Source of the DNA: DATLFP01 sp035540955
Lineage (GTDB): Bacteria > Actinomycetota > Acidimicrobiia > Acidimicrobiales > CADCSY01
Direction: 5' to 3'
Assembly: GCA_035540955.1 (NCBI GenBank)
Contig: DATLFP010000124.1
Span: 1-13,181, forward strand
Length of the DNA: 13,181 nt
The first letter of the stretch is position 1. Every line of letters begins with the position of its first letter. Shown in pieces: positions 1 through 6,368 of this stretch. A program made the translations under genes and the position numbers. Below the pieces are notes generated by a model. The model did no database searches. It saw only the letters and a list, made by a program, of their open reading frames with translations, and was not told the origin of the DNA.

Positions 1-107
1 AACGCGACGCCGACTGCGACGCCGCCCGCCGTCAGGCAGCTGCGCAGCGGCCGATCGGCCAGGCGGCGCCAGGCGAGGATGCGTACGAGCCGGAGCGAGT
101 CGTTCAC
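1..107 (-). CDS. FtsX/MacB-type ABC transporter permease, N-terminal fragment
   Basis: Only the first 35 codons lie in the window; the gene continues past the left edge. The GTG start (107-105) overlaps the TGA stop of the ABC ATPase gene in a GTGA junction, so the two are almost certainly translationally coupled. The visible N-terminus reads NDSLRLVRILAWRRLADRPL and then RSCLTAGGVAVGVA. This is the pattern of an amphipathic basic stretch leading into the first transmembrane helix of FtsX-like permeases of the MacB/LolE type. The family's role as membrane subunit partnering a LolD/MacB-type ATPase is known; the substrate cannot be read from this fragment. The assignment rests on position and the short N-terminus, so it is likely but not proven. 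Confidence 0.7.
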   Translation of the reverse strand, partial: MNDSLRLVRILAWRRLADRPLRSCLTAGGVAVGVA

Positions 108-841
108 CCGGTCACGCTTGCCGCGTCGTCGGCCGACGGGACCACGGCGCCGTCGCGGAGGCGTACGACGCGATCGGCGTACGCGGCGGCGGGGGCGTCG
201 TGGGTGATGAGCAGCACGGCCTGACCGTCGTCGGCGGCGGCCCGCAGCAGGCGGAGCACGTCCTCACCGGCGAGGGAGTCGAGCGAGCCGGTCGGCTCGT
301 CGGCGAGCACCACCGCCGGCTGGCTGACCAGGGCGCGGGCGACGGCCACTCGCTGCTGCTCGCCGCCGGACAGCTGGTTCGGTCGGTGCTGCGCCCGCTC
401 GGACAGCCCGACTCGCTCCAGTGCTGCGTCGGCCAGCGCAAGTGCGTCGTCTCGGCTGTCGAGGAGGAGCGGGAAGGCGACGTTCTCGCGCGCGCTCAGG
501 AGCGGGAACAGGTTGAAGAACTGCAGCACGAACCCGATGCGCCGGCGGCGGAGGTGCGCGAGCGCCTCGTCGTCCAGCTCCGCCAGCGCCTTGCCCTCGA
601 TCAGCACCTCACCGGTGTCGGGGCGGTCGAGGCCGCCGACGAGGTGCAGCAAGGTCGACTTGCCGGAGCCCGACGGACCCATCACCGCCAGGAACTCACC
701 GGCCCCGATCGACAGGTCGACCTCACGGAGCGCGTGGACGGCATCGGGCCCGTCGCCATACACCCGGCTCAATCCGCGGGCCTCCACGGCAGGAGGCGTG
801 CTCGTGCCCACGATTCGCTCGCTCGTCCCTCGCTCGCTCAC
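104..841 (-). CDS. ABC transporter ATP-binding protein (LolD/MacB type)
   Basis: This 245-residue protein is the nucleotide-binding subunit of an ABC transporter, acting at the inner face of the membrane. Walker A is GPSGSGKST (residues 55-63, K61), the Q-loop glutamine is in VLQFFN (Q107), the signature is LSGGEQQR (157-164), Walker B is VVLADEP (D181, E182), the D-loop is GSLDS and the switch histidine is in LITHD (H214). Length and motif spacing fit LolD/MacB-type ATPases that pair with FtsX-like permeases. The GTG start at 841 was chosen because it overlaps the PadR stop as GTGA; the frame is open further upstream, but that part lies inside the PadR gene. A second GTG ten codons downstream is possible. 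It is the middle gene of a PadR-ATPase-permease operon. The substrate is unknown; lipid, peptide or drug export are family possibilities. Confidence 0.95.
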   Translation of the reverse strand: MSERGTSERIVGTSTPPAVEARGLSRVYGDGPDAVHALREVDLSIGAGEFLAVMGPSGSGKSTLLHLVGGLDRPDTGEVLIEGKALAELDDEALAHLRRRRIGFVLQFFNLFPLLSARENVAFPLLLDSRDDALALADAALERVGLSERAQHRPNQLSGGEQQRVAVARALVSQPAVVLADEPTGSLDSLAGEDVLRLLRAAADDGQAVLLITHDAPAAAYADRVVRLRDGAVVPSADDAASVTG

Positions 842-1365
842 GGCCGAAGCTCCTTCCCGAGGCGTGCCAAGCGCGCCAGCGTCAGATCGATCCAACGGAC
901 ATCCGCGTCGAGGTGCAGCAGCGCGAAGTCCGCTCGCACCACGCCGGCGAGCTCGGCGTGCTCCTTCTCCCTCGTCAGCGTCCGCATCGCCGCGACGTGC
1001 TGCTCGCGCTGCGCATCGAGCACGGCCTGCGCCGAGCGTCCCGACGAGAGGGCGACGACCACCTTGGCGAACACCACGCTCTGCAAGTACGGCTCCGGCG
1101 GCTCCGGCGTCGTCAGCCACCGCTCCAGCTCAGCCACACCGGCCGTCGTGATCGCGTACAGGCGCCGCTCCGGACCCGGGCCCTGCTCCCCACCGACCTC
1201 GTCCACTCGACCGTCTCGCTCGAGCCGGCCCAACGTCGAGTACACCTGGCCCGAGCGGAGCGGCCGGCCCCCCGCGAGCCGCTCGTCGAACGACCGGCGC
1301 AGCTCGTAGCCGTGCTTCGGGCGACCCTCCAGCAATCCCAACAGTCCGTGCGCGACCAAGCTCAC
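838..1365 (-). CDS. PadR family transcriptional regulator
   Basis: This 175-residue protein has the PadR layout. An N-terminal winged helix begins SLVAHGLLGLLEGRPKHGYEL, followed by the LRSGQVYSTLGRLERDGRV recognition segment and an RRLYAITTAGVAELERWL wing (about residues 1-90). A charged, mainly helical C-terminal dimerisation region follows (about 95-175). PadR proteins usually repress the neighbouring gene and release DNA on binding a small hydrophobic ligand. Here the gene is first in an operon with an ABC ATPase and permease, so it probably controls its own transcription and that of the transporter. Its GTG start lies 8 nt from a 21-bp near-palindrome. No Shine-Dalgarno sequence is visible, which fits a leaderless message. 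The ligand is unknown. Confidence 0.93.
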   Translation of the reverse strand: MSLVAHGLLGLLEGRPKHGYELRRSFDERLAGGRPLRSGQVYSTLGRLERDGRVDEVGGEQGPGPERRLYAITTAGVAELERWLTTPEPPEPYLQSVVFAKVVVALSSGRSAQAVLDAQREQHVAAMRTLTREKEHAELAGVVRADFALLHLDADVRWIDLTLARLARLGKELRP

Positions 1366-1371
1366 GAGCGC

Positions 1372-1377
1372 ACACTA
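1372..1377 (-). promoter_or_regulatory. Putative -10 box of the PadR-ABC operon
   Basis: Read on the minus strand the hexamer is TAGTGT, fitting the actinobacterial TAnnnT -10 pattern. Its last base is 7 nt from the first base of the GTG start, so the transcript would begin at or next to the start codon. A poor -35 (TTCGCC, 1401-1396) lies 18 nt upstream. It overlaps one end of the palindrome at 1374-1394. Confidence 0.45.
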
Positions 1378-1394
1378 ACCACTCAGTGGCTAGT
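1374..1394. promoter_or_regulatory. Near-perfect palindrome, putative PadR operator
   Basis: The 21-bp site has arms ACTAACCACT and AGTGGCTAGT around a central C; nine of ten base pairs match. It overlaps the candidate -10 box of the padR gene and starts 8 nt upstream of its start codon, where bound repressor would block RNA polymerase. PadR proteins are known to autoregulate through such dyads. Which protein binds here is inference. Confidence 0.6.
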
Positions 1395-1461
1395 AGGCGA
1401 AGTCGGCGAGGGTCGACGGCGGCGCCGATCCACGAACCCCCTATCGTCGGTTCGGCACTCA

Positions 1462-1482
1462 TCGGTCGGCTTCACCGACCGA
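1462..1482 (+). promoter_or_regulatory. 8-bp inverted repeat upstream of the methyltransferase RBS
   Basis: TCGGTCGG and CCGACCGA are perfect complements separated by the 5-nt loop CTTCA, ending 8 nt before the AGGAGG ribosome binding site. In RNA this would be a stable hairpin in the 5' leader; in DNA it could be an operator. There is no U-run after it, so a terminator is unlikely. Confidence 0.4.
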
Positions 1483-1490
1483 GCGCGCCG

Positions 1491-1496
1491 AGGAGG
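1491..1496 (+). promoter_or_regulatory. Ribosome binding site of the methyltransferase gene
   Basis: A perfect AGGAGG lies 8 nt before the ATG at 1505 and fixes that start. It is one of the few strong Shine-Dalgarno sequences in the window. Confidence 0.8.
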
Positions 1497-1504
1497 TCCG
1501 GGCG

Positions 1505-2125
1505 ATGGGCATCTACGCCGAGAAGGTGCTGCCGCGGATCATCAACGTGGCGTGCGCGACGGGGCAGGCGAGGGAGCTCCGTGCGCGCGTCTGTGCCGAC
1601 CTCCGTGGCGAGGTGGTGGAGATCGGCTTCGGGTCAGGGCTCAACGTGCCGCACTACCCCGCTGCCGTCACCGTCGTGCACGCGATCGAGCCGGCCGACC
1701 TCGGCTGGACGCTGGCCCGCAAGCGCCTCGCTGCCGCGACCGTCCCCGTCGAGCGGGCCGGCCTCGACGGACAGGCGCTGCCGCTCGCCGACGACAGCTG
1801 CGACTGCGCCCTGTCCACCTGGACGCTCTGCACGATCCCCGATGTCACCGCGGCGCTGGCGGAGCTGCGTCGCGTGCTCGAGCCCGGAGGCACCCTCCAC
1901 TTCGTCGAGCACGGCCTCGCACCCGACGAACCGGTGCAGCGTCGCCAGCGCCGGTTCGAGCCGATCCAGAAGCGGATCGCCGGGGGCTGTCACCTCACAC
2001 GGCCGATCGCCGACCTCCTCACCGGAGCCGGCTTCGAGATCGTCGAGCTCGAGACGTTCTACGAAGCCGGCGTCCCCAAGATCTTCGCCGCCGCATCGCT
2101 CGGCATCGCCGTATCGCCACCGTGA
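1505..2125 (+). CDS. Class I SAM-dependent methyltransferase (METTL7/UbiE-like)
   Basis: This 206-residue protein has a single Rossmann-fold methyltransferase domain. Motif I is VVEIGFGSG (37-45), the acidic residue after strand 2 is in HAIEP (E62), motif III-like LDGQALPLADDSCD lies around 87-100, and the post-I segment STWTLCTIPD is followed by LRRVLEPGGTLHFVEHGLAP (121-140). The GCHLTR segment (161-166) after an RRFEPIQKRIAGG helix resembles the same place in METTL7-type methyltransferases and their bacterial relatives. Members of that group methylate small thiols or lipids, but the substrate here is not readable. A strong RBS supports the ATG. The gene stands alone: the divergent padR operon is on one side and the convergent ArsR/VOC pair on the other, 31 nt after its stop with no obvious terminator. 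Confidence 0.88.
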   Translation: MGIYAEKVLPRIINVACATGQARELRARVCADLRGEVVEIGFGSGLNVPHYPAAVTVVHAIEPADLGWTLARKRLAAATVPVERAGLDGQALPLADDSCDCALSTWTLCTIPDVTAALAELRRVLEPGGTLHFVEHGLAPDEPVQRRQRRFEPIQKRIAGGCHLTRPIADLLTGAGFEIVELETFYEAGVPKIFAAASLGIAVSPP

Positions 2126-2156
2126 ACAAGCCCTCGACCGCGTCGCTGCGGAGACG

Positions 2157-2546
2157 TCAGGTGCTCTCGCTCGCGATCTGGATGAGGTTGCCGCACGTGT
2201 CGTCGAAGACGGCCGTTGTGACGGGCCCCATGTCCGTCGGCGGCTGGGTGAACCGCACGCCCAGTCCGACGAGTCGGTCGTACTCGGAGCCGACGTCGCT
2301 GACGGCGAACGACGTGAACGGGATGCCGTCCTCGACGAGCGCCTGCTTGAACGGCCGCGCCGCCGGATGCTCGTCGGGCTCGAGCGAGAGCTCGGTGCCC
2401 TCGGGCGCCTCGGGCGAGACGACCGTGAGCCACGAGTGCTCGCCCAGAGGTATCTCACGCTTCTTCACGAACCCGAGCACTTCCGTGTAGAAGCGCAGCG
2501 CCTTGGCCTGGTCGTCGACCATGACGCTCATCACGTTGATCTTCAC
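2157..2546 (-). CDS. VOC superfamily (glyoxalase/bleomycin-resistance fold) protein
   Basis: This 129-residue, single-domain protein has the two beta-alpha-beta-beta-beta units of the vicinal oxygen chelate fold. The first opens with INVMSVMVDDQAKALRFYTEVLGF; the second runs from GIPFTSFAVSDVGSEYDRL to VFDDTCGNLIQIA. The common final metal-ligand Glu (GN.IEL) is replaced by Gln (Q123), so metal-dependent catalysis is uncertain and a binding role is possible. The GTG at 2546 was chosen because AGGAGG (2559-2554) sits 7 nt upstream. A GTG at 2552 overlapping the ArsR stop is also in frame but is too close to that RBS. It is co-transcribed with the ArsR gene. ArsR-VOC pairs of this type are common in actinobacteria, but their substrate is generally unknown. 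Confidence 0.88.
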   Translation of the reverse strand: MKINVMSVMVDDQAKALRFYTEVLGFVKKREIPLGEHSWLTVVSPEAPEGTELSLEPDEHPAARPFKQALVEDGIPFTSFAVSDVGSEYDRLVGLGVRFTQPPTDMGPVTTAVFDDTCGNLIQIASEST

Positions 2547-2548
2547 GG

Positions 2549-2830
2549 TCACTCCTCCTCTTCGGTGATCGGCCACCGCCGGGTCACCTCGCGCAGCGGT
2601 GTCGTGTCGAGGTGATGGAACTTGTACCGACCCTCGCGTCTCGTCGTGACGAGACCGGCGGCCTCGAGAACGGCGATGTGCTGCGAGATCGCTTGTCGGG
2701 TGGACGCCAGGCCGTGCCTGGTCGCGAGCCGGGCACAGATCTCGAACAGGGTCTGCGCGTCTCGTTCCGCGAGCTCGTCGAGGATCGTCCGCCGGGTGGG
2801 ATCGGCGAGGGCCTTGAAGACATCTCCCAC
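2549..2830 (-). CDS. ArsR family winged-helix transcriptional regulator
   Basis: With a GTG start at 2830 the protein has 93 residues and opens GDVFKALADPTRRTILDEL, the usual ArsR N-terminus. The recognition region is STRQAISQHIAVLEAAGLV (43-61) and the wing is TTRREGRYKFHHLD (62-75). The metal-binding ELCVCDL-type motif is absent (TLFEICARL instead), so a metal sensor is unlikely. A longer reading from a TTG at 2851 is open, but that codon lies inside the promoter's operator, upstream of the predicted -10 box, and could not be on this transcript. It is first in a two-gene operon with a VOC protein and probably represses itself. The ligand is unknown. Confidence 0.92.
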   Translation of the reverse strand: MGDVFKALADPTRRTILDELAERDAQTLFEICARLATRHGLASTRQAISQHIAVLEAAGLVTTRREGRYKFHHLDTTPLREVTRRWPITEEEE

Positions 2831-2840
2831 GGCGCCCCGA

Positions 2841-2870
2841 ACGTTAGGCAAGCATCGACTTGCCTGTCAA
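2841..2870 (-). promoter_or_regulatory. Promoter of the ArsR-VOC operon
   Basis: On the minus strand a perfect TTGACA (-35, 2870-2865) is followed after 18 nt by TAACGT (-10, 2846-2841, TAnnnT). Transcription would begin near 2834, about 4 nt before the GTG at 2830, giving a nearly leaderless message. This is the best match to a housekeeping sigma promoter that I see in the window. Confidence 0.75.
2846..2865. promoter_or_regulatory. Inverted repeat between -35 and -10, putative ArsR operator
   Basis: AGGCAAG and CTTGCCT are perfect 7-bp complements separated by 6 nt. The repeat fills the spacer, touching the last base of the -35 and the first base of the -10. ArsR proteins typically bind such dyads over their own promoters, so autorepression is the natural reading. 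Confidence 0.72.
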
Positions 2871-2920
2871 GCCGCCCGTCAACGGGCCGGCTCCCGAGGC
2901 TCCTCCCCACCCCCCGGTCT

Positions 2921-4624
2921 TCAGCCGCGGTACTCGAAGTGCATGCCGTCGGCCCGGACCCAGGTGCCGCCCCAGGCGAAGCCCCATCGCCGGAAGATGG
3001 CGACGATGCGGGGATCCATCTCCACCCGCCCGCCGAATGCGTTCCGGGTGATGTTGAGGTCGACGGCGACGCCGTAGCTGTGGCGCGACAGGAACCCGCC
3101 GCTGTCGCCGCCCCGGATCAGCCGCGGGTGATAGCAGCCGCCGTAGCGGCCCAGCCCGCCGGCGAGGCCCGCTTGCACCACCTCGGTCAGCGCGCCTCGT
3201 AGCGCCGGGAGCATCGCCCGGTGGCAGGTCACCGAGCCGAGAGCCGGCACCCGCTCGGTGGCGATGTTGGCTCGCACCCAGGATGGATCGAGGGTCACGC
3301 CGTCACCGGCGCCGTGGCGGTACGCAACCTCGCCGGCCAGTCGCTTGAGCGGGACGTTGGCGAGGGTGCTGTCGGGGTCGGGTGGCTCCCACGCCCGCTC
3401 GATGCCGAGGCGCGTCGGAGGGGGCGGCGCCGAGGCCAGCGCCGCGTCGAGGGTAGGCCGGGGCGCACCCCACAGGTCGACGGCGAAGGGCCGGTTGACG
3501 CCCATCGACGCGGCATCGCCGGTGGCCAGCGCCACCTCGGCCCACGCGAGGCGGGCGTCGGGCACGACGGCGCCGACCCGGCGCGGGTGCAGCCGGCCGT
3601 CGGATCCGACGAAGGTGAGCACCGAACCGATCGACGCGTGCCGGAGCGCGGCCGATGCGGTGCCGAGCACCACCTCGCCCCGGCCGATGGCGGCCGCGCC
3701 GGAGGGGCCGAGAAGGGGACGTGCCGTCGAGGGCTCGTAGGTGACGAGGGACAGCGGGAGCCGCCAGCCGCTGCCGGCGTCGAGATCGAGGTTGGCCCGG
3801 TGGCGCAGCACGGCCCGCGCCCCGGCCGCCCGAGCGACGTCCTCGGCCCACAGCTGGCTCTCACCCCGCAGGCCGCCGGGCTGCCACACCGTCACCGTGT
3901 CCCGCACCGGCCCCACGGCGAAGCGATAGCCACCGCCGCTCGCCGTCGCCATGAGACCGACGGCGGCACCGTCGCGCACGCGGCCGCGGGCGTCACCGGC
4001 GTGGTGGGCGCCACCGAAGGCCCGCACCGTCCCGTCCGCCGCGAGCACCCAATACCCGCCGCCGGGCGACGCCGCGGCGTCGGTGACCGTCGCCCCGGTG
4101 CCGGCCGCGGAGCCGCCGAAGCGGGCGTCGCCGAAGGTGAACACGCCGCCGTCCGACGCCACCAACCAGTACCCCCGCCCCGACGGCGTCGCCGCCACCG
4201 CCACGATCGGCTCGTTCAACCGGATCGCGCCCGTCGACCCGAAGAACCGGGCATCGCCGAAGGAGAACACCCCGCCGTCGGTCGCCACCAACCAGTACCC
4301 CCGCCCCGACGGCGTCGCCGCCATGCCCACCACGGCGTGGTCAGGAGTCCGGCCCCGCAGATCGCCATGGTGCACCGCGTCCCCGGACGGGGTGACCATG
4401 CCCGCCCCGTCGACCGCCCACCAGCCCGCGCCGAGGACGGTGGCGGCGGCGTCGACGACGCCCTCGCCCGCCGAGCCGGGAACCGGCAGGACGTCACCGA
4501 AGGCGAGGACCTCGCCCTCGGCCGGACCGTCGGTGTCGCCGATGGCCGGCGCCGGAACCAGCGCGAAGACGGACGCCACGAAGGCCGCCACCACCATCGC
4601 CGCTGCCAGACGCCGCCCCGCCAT
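2921..4624 (-). CDS. Secreted propeller-repeat protein with C-terminal M15 (VanY/CwlK-like) peptidase domain
   Basis: This 567-residue protein begins with a clear Sec signal peptide (RR charge, hydrophobic 7-23, likely cleavage near APA at residue 27). Residues about 60-240 hold five roughly 41-residue propeller-type repeats around GYWLVATDGGVFSFGDA; repeats 2 and 3 are almost identical. Residues about 245-390 form a domain I do not recognise (RGEVVLGTASAALRH.ASIGS). The C-terminus (about 430-567) is an M15-type zinc peptidase: SRHSYGVAVDLN gives H515 and D522 as likely ligands, and RADGMHFEY gives H562 as the third ligand with D559 in the usual catalytic-acid region. C467 and C497 could form a disulphide. 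It probably acts outside the membrane on peptidoglycan cross-links or stem peptides. It is the last gene of a minus-strand set, with its ATG 12 nt after the TPR gene stop and no clear RBS, which suggests coupling. Confidence 0.85.
   Translation of the reverse strand: MAGRRLAAAMVVAAFVASVFALVPAPAIGDTDGPAEGEVLAFGDVLPVPGSAGEGVVDAAATVLGAGWWAVDGAGMVTPSGDAVHHGDLRGRTPDHAVVGMAATPSGRGYWLVATDGGVFSFGDARFFGSTGAIRLNEPIVAVAATPSGRGYWLVASDGGVFTFGDARFGGSAAGTGATVTDAAASPGGGYWVLAADGTVRAFGGAHHAGDARGRVRDGAAVGLMATASGGGYRFAVGPVRDTVTVWQPGGLRGESQLWAEDVARAAGARAVLRHRANLDLDAGSGWRLPLSLVTYEPSTARPLLGPSGAAAIGRGEVVLGTASAALRHASIGSVLTFVGSDGRLHPRRVGAVVPDARLAWAEVALATGDAASMGVNRPFAVDLWGAPRPTLDAALASAPPPPTRLGIERAWEPPDPDSTLANVPLKRLAGEVAYRHGAGDGVTLDPSWVRANIATERVPALGSVTCHRAMLPALRGALTEVVQAGLAGGLGRYGGCYHPRLIRGGDSGGFLSRHSYGVAVDLNITRNAFGGRVEMDPRIVAIFRRWGFAWGGTWVRADGMHFEYRG
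4158..4323. repeat. Near-identical tandem repeat inside the M15 peptidase gene
   Basis: A 40-nt stretch at 4158-4197 recurs without change at 4284-4323, an offset of 126 nt or exactly 42 codons. The flanking 30-40 nt on the left side of each copy are also very similar. It encodes the SGRGYWLVA(T/S)DGG segments of propeller repeats 2 and 3. Identity at DNA level, including third positions, points to recent duplication or gene conversion. Confidence 0.85.
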
Positions 4625-4636
4625 GCGGGAGCGAGG

Positions 4637-5593
4637 CTAGGGGGTCGGCGACACCAGCTCGGCCCGTTCGAGGACCTCGTCGAAGCCGGCGGCGTCGAAC
4701 ACGGCCCGTGCGGCGCGCCGGCTGCTGACCGCGTCGTCGACCCGGCCGAGGTTCTCGTAGGCCCGGCTCAGGTGCAGGTCGCACCACGCCGCACCCACGG
4801 CGTTGCCGCCCGCCCGGCGCTCGGCCCGGTGCACCTCGAGCTCGGCGACGGCCTCGGCCGACCGGCTGGCGTCGATGAGCACCTCGGCTCGGCCGTCGTC
4901 GCACCGGTCGACCTCGCCGTCGGAACCGGCGGCCTCGAAGACGGCACGGGCCGCGGCCAACAGCTCGAGGGCCTCGTCGAACCGACCGGCCTGGCGAGCG
5001 AGCTCGGCCCGCACGCAGTCGACCCGGGCGACGAAGAGGTAGGCGCGCTCCTCGCGGAACAGCACGCGCGCCTCGCCGAGCACGGCGTCGGCGACGTCGC
5101 GCGCCCCCAGCTCGACCAGCACGCCGGCGGCGTCGAACCGGCACCAGCCGGCCCGCACGAGGTCGCCGGCCTCGGCGAAGGCCCCGGCCGCGTGATCGAA
5201 CAGCGCCACCGCCCGGGGACCGTCACCGGCGGCGGCGGTGATCTCGGCCATGGCCTGGCGGCAGCCCGCAGCGTCGACGCTCAGCAGCAGCGCGTCGTAG
5301 ACGGTGCAGGCGGCCTCGTAGCGGGCCATCGCCTCCTCGGGACGGTCGGCACCCAGCAGGAGCAGCCCGAGGTTGCGGTCGCAGCGAGCGACCTCGGCGG
5401 GGTCGTCGGCTTCGACGTAGAGCTCCCGGGCCGACTCGACCACGGCCACCGCCTCGGCTTCGCGCTCGGCCTCGAGCAGCACCCCGCCCAGCTCGTCGAG
5501 GATGGCGGCTCGCTCGACCCCGGCGGTCTCCGCCAGGCGCGTCCACAAGCGCGCGACGTCGTCGACGTCCGAGCTCACCGGGTCGTCGCCCAT
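4637..5593 (-). CDS. Tetratricopeptide-repeat protein
   Basis: This 318-residue, alanine-rich, wholly helical protein carries repeated helix-turn-helix units of TPR type. Examples are RPEEAMARYEAACTVYDAL, GRFDEALELLAAARAVFEAAG and LSRAYENLGRVDDAVSSRRA; small residues recur at TPR consensus positions across almost the whole length. No signal peptide, membrane segment or enzyme motif is seen, so it is probably a cytoplasmic scaffold or adaptor. The ATG at 5593 is well supported by GGGGAGG (5607-5601) with 7-nt spacing. It lies between the sigma-70-like gene (62 nt upstream) and the M15 peptidase gene (12 nt downstream). A weak TAGCCT -10 (5626-5621) could give it its own promoter. Binding partners are unknown. 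Confidence 0.85.
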   Translation of the reverse strand: MGDDPVSSDVDDVARLWTRLAETAGVERAAILDELGGVLLEAEREAEAVAVVESARELYVEADDPAEVARCDRNLGLLLLGADRPEEAMARYEAACTVYDALLLSVDAAGCRQAMAEITAAAGDGPRAVALFDHAAGAFAEAGDLVRAGWCRFDAAGVLVELGARDVADAVLGEARVLFREERAYLFVARVDCVRAELARQAGRFDEALELLAAARAVFEAAGSDGEVDRCDDGRAEVLIDASRSAEAVAELEVHRAERRAGGNAVGAAWCDLHLSRAYENLGRVDDAVSSRRAARAVFDAAGFDEVLERAELVSPTP

Positions 5594-5600
5594 GCCGGGA

Positions 5601-5607
5601 CCTCCCC
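5601..5607 (-). promoter_or_regulatory. Ribosome binding site of the TPR gene
   Basis: Read on the minus strand, GGGGAGG lies 7 nt before the ATG at 5593 and decides that start. Confidence 0.7.
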
Positions 5608-5655
5608 TCTCCGCACCCGAAGGCTAGGAACGGCGGGCGACGTGAGCGCGGATGG

Positions 5656-6345
5656 TCAGACGCGCAGCAGGGCGAGGTCGGCCAGGGGGGCGTAGCGGGG
5701 TTCGGCCTCCGCCAACGCCGACAGCCGGACCCGGATCCGGCGCAGCGCCTGGCGCACGGCATCGGGCCGCAGATCGACCTGCGGGCCGACCGTGACCGCC
5801 GGCGAGGTGTCGCCGAGACTCCGCTGCAGGCCGACCTCGAGGAGGATCGTGCGGTCGCGGTCCGACGCCACCGCCTCGAGCGCCTCCCGCAGCAGCACGC
5901 ACGTCGGATGGTCGAGCCGGTTCAGGATCTCCACGGCGGTGGGCTCGGCGGCGGCGCCGGCGGGCGCCGCCACCAGACGATCGAGCGGTTCCTCCCGGTC
6001 GTCGAGGGCGTCGGCGTGCTGGCCGACCCACCGCGACACGATCGTGAGCAGCCGGCGCTCGGCCCACACCCAGGGCTTCGCCCCGCCGTCGGGGTTCCAG
6101 GCCGCCGCGCACCCCTGCAGCTCGAGGCAGGCGTCGATCACGAGGCCGTCGAGGTCCTCCGGCGGCGCCGAGTCGACCCCGAGGCGACGCAGGAGGCGAC
6201 GGATCGTCGCCCGGATCGGCCCCCCGAACTCGGCGTACAGGTCGAAGGTCGCCCCCCGGTCGCCCCCGGCCATGGCCGCCATCACGGCTCGCAAGCGACC
6301 CTCGAGATCTCCGCCCCCCGCCCGCACCTCCGTCTCCACATGCAT
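5656..6345 (-). CDS. Sigma-70-like (ECF-type) regulator
   Basis: This 229-residue protein looks like a divergent sigma-70 family member. Residues 33-110 match region 2 in outline: TFDLYAEFGGPIRATIRRLLRR, then PEDLDGLVIDACLEL in place of the usual DLVQEVFL, then GGAKPWVWAERRLLTIVSRW. Residues 147-212 resemble region 4 (LREALEAVASDRDRTILLEVGLQ ... PDAVRQALRRIRVRLSAL), but about 18 residues are inserted in the middle of the HTH (SLGDTSPAVTVGPQVDLR). The frame is open a further 63 codons upstream, but that part translates the palindromic repeats into Pro/Gly-rich sequence. I therefore take the ATG at 6345, although it has no RBS. It may control the TPR and M15 genes that follow. Sigma activity is inference; it could be a degenerate, non-functional relative. 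Confidence 0.65.
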   Translation of the reverse strand: MHVETEVRAGGGDLEGRLRAVMAAMAGGDRGATFDLYAEFGGPIRATIRRLLRRLGVDSAPPEDLDGLVIDACLELQGCAAAWNPDGGAKPWVWAERRLLTIVSRWVGQHADALDDREEPLDRLVAAPAGAAAEPTAVEILNRLDHPTCVLLREALEAVASDRDRTILLEVGLQRSLGDTSPAVTVGPQVDLRPDAVRQALRRIRVRLSALAEAEPRYAPLADLALLRV

Positions 6346-6368
6346 GCCGTGATCATGCGGAGGGGGTG

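Noticed and set aside
842..1120. An N-terminal extension of the ABC ATPase frame across the PadR gene
   Set aside because: The frame is open, but the translation is Arg/Ala-rich with no family match and covers the PadR coding region; the GTGA overlap at 841 is the natural start.
2874..2887. GCCCGT-CA-ACGGGC as a terminator for the M15 or ArsR side
   Set aside because: The loop is only 2 nt (or 4 with a 5-bp stem), there is no T-run, and it lies upstream of the ArsR -35 rather than after a stop codon.
3221..5695. A long plus-strand open frame antisense to the M15 and TPR genes
   Set aside because: The composition is His/Arg/Gly-rich with no domain; the minus-strand frames contain a signal peptide, propeller repeats, zinc ligands and TPRs.
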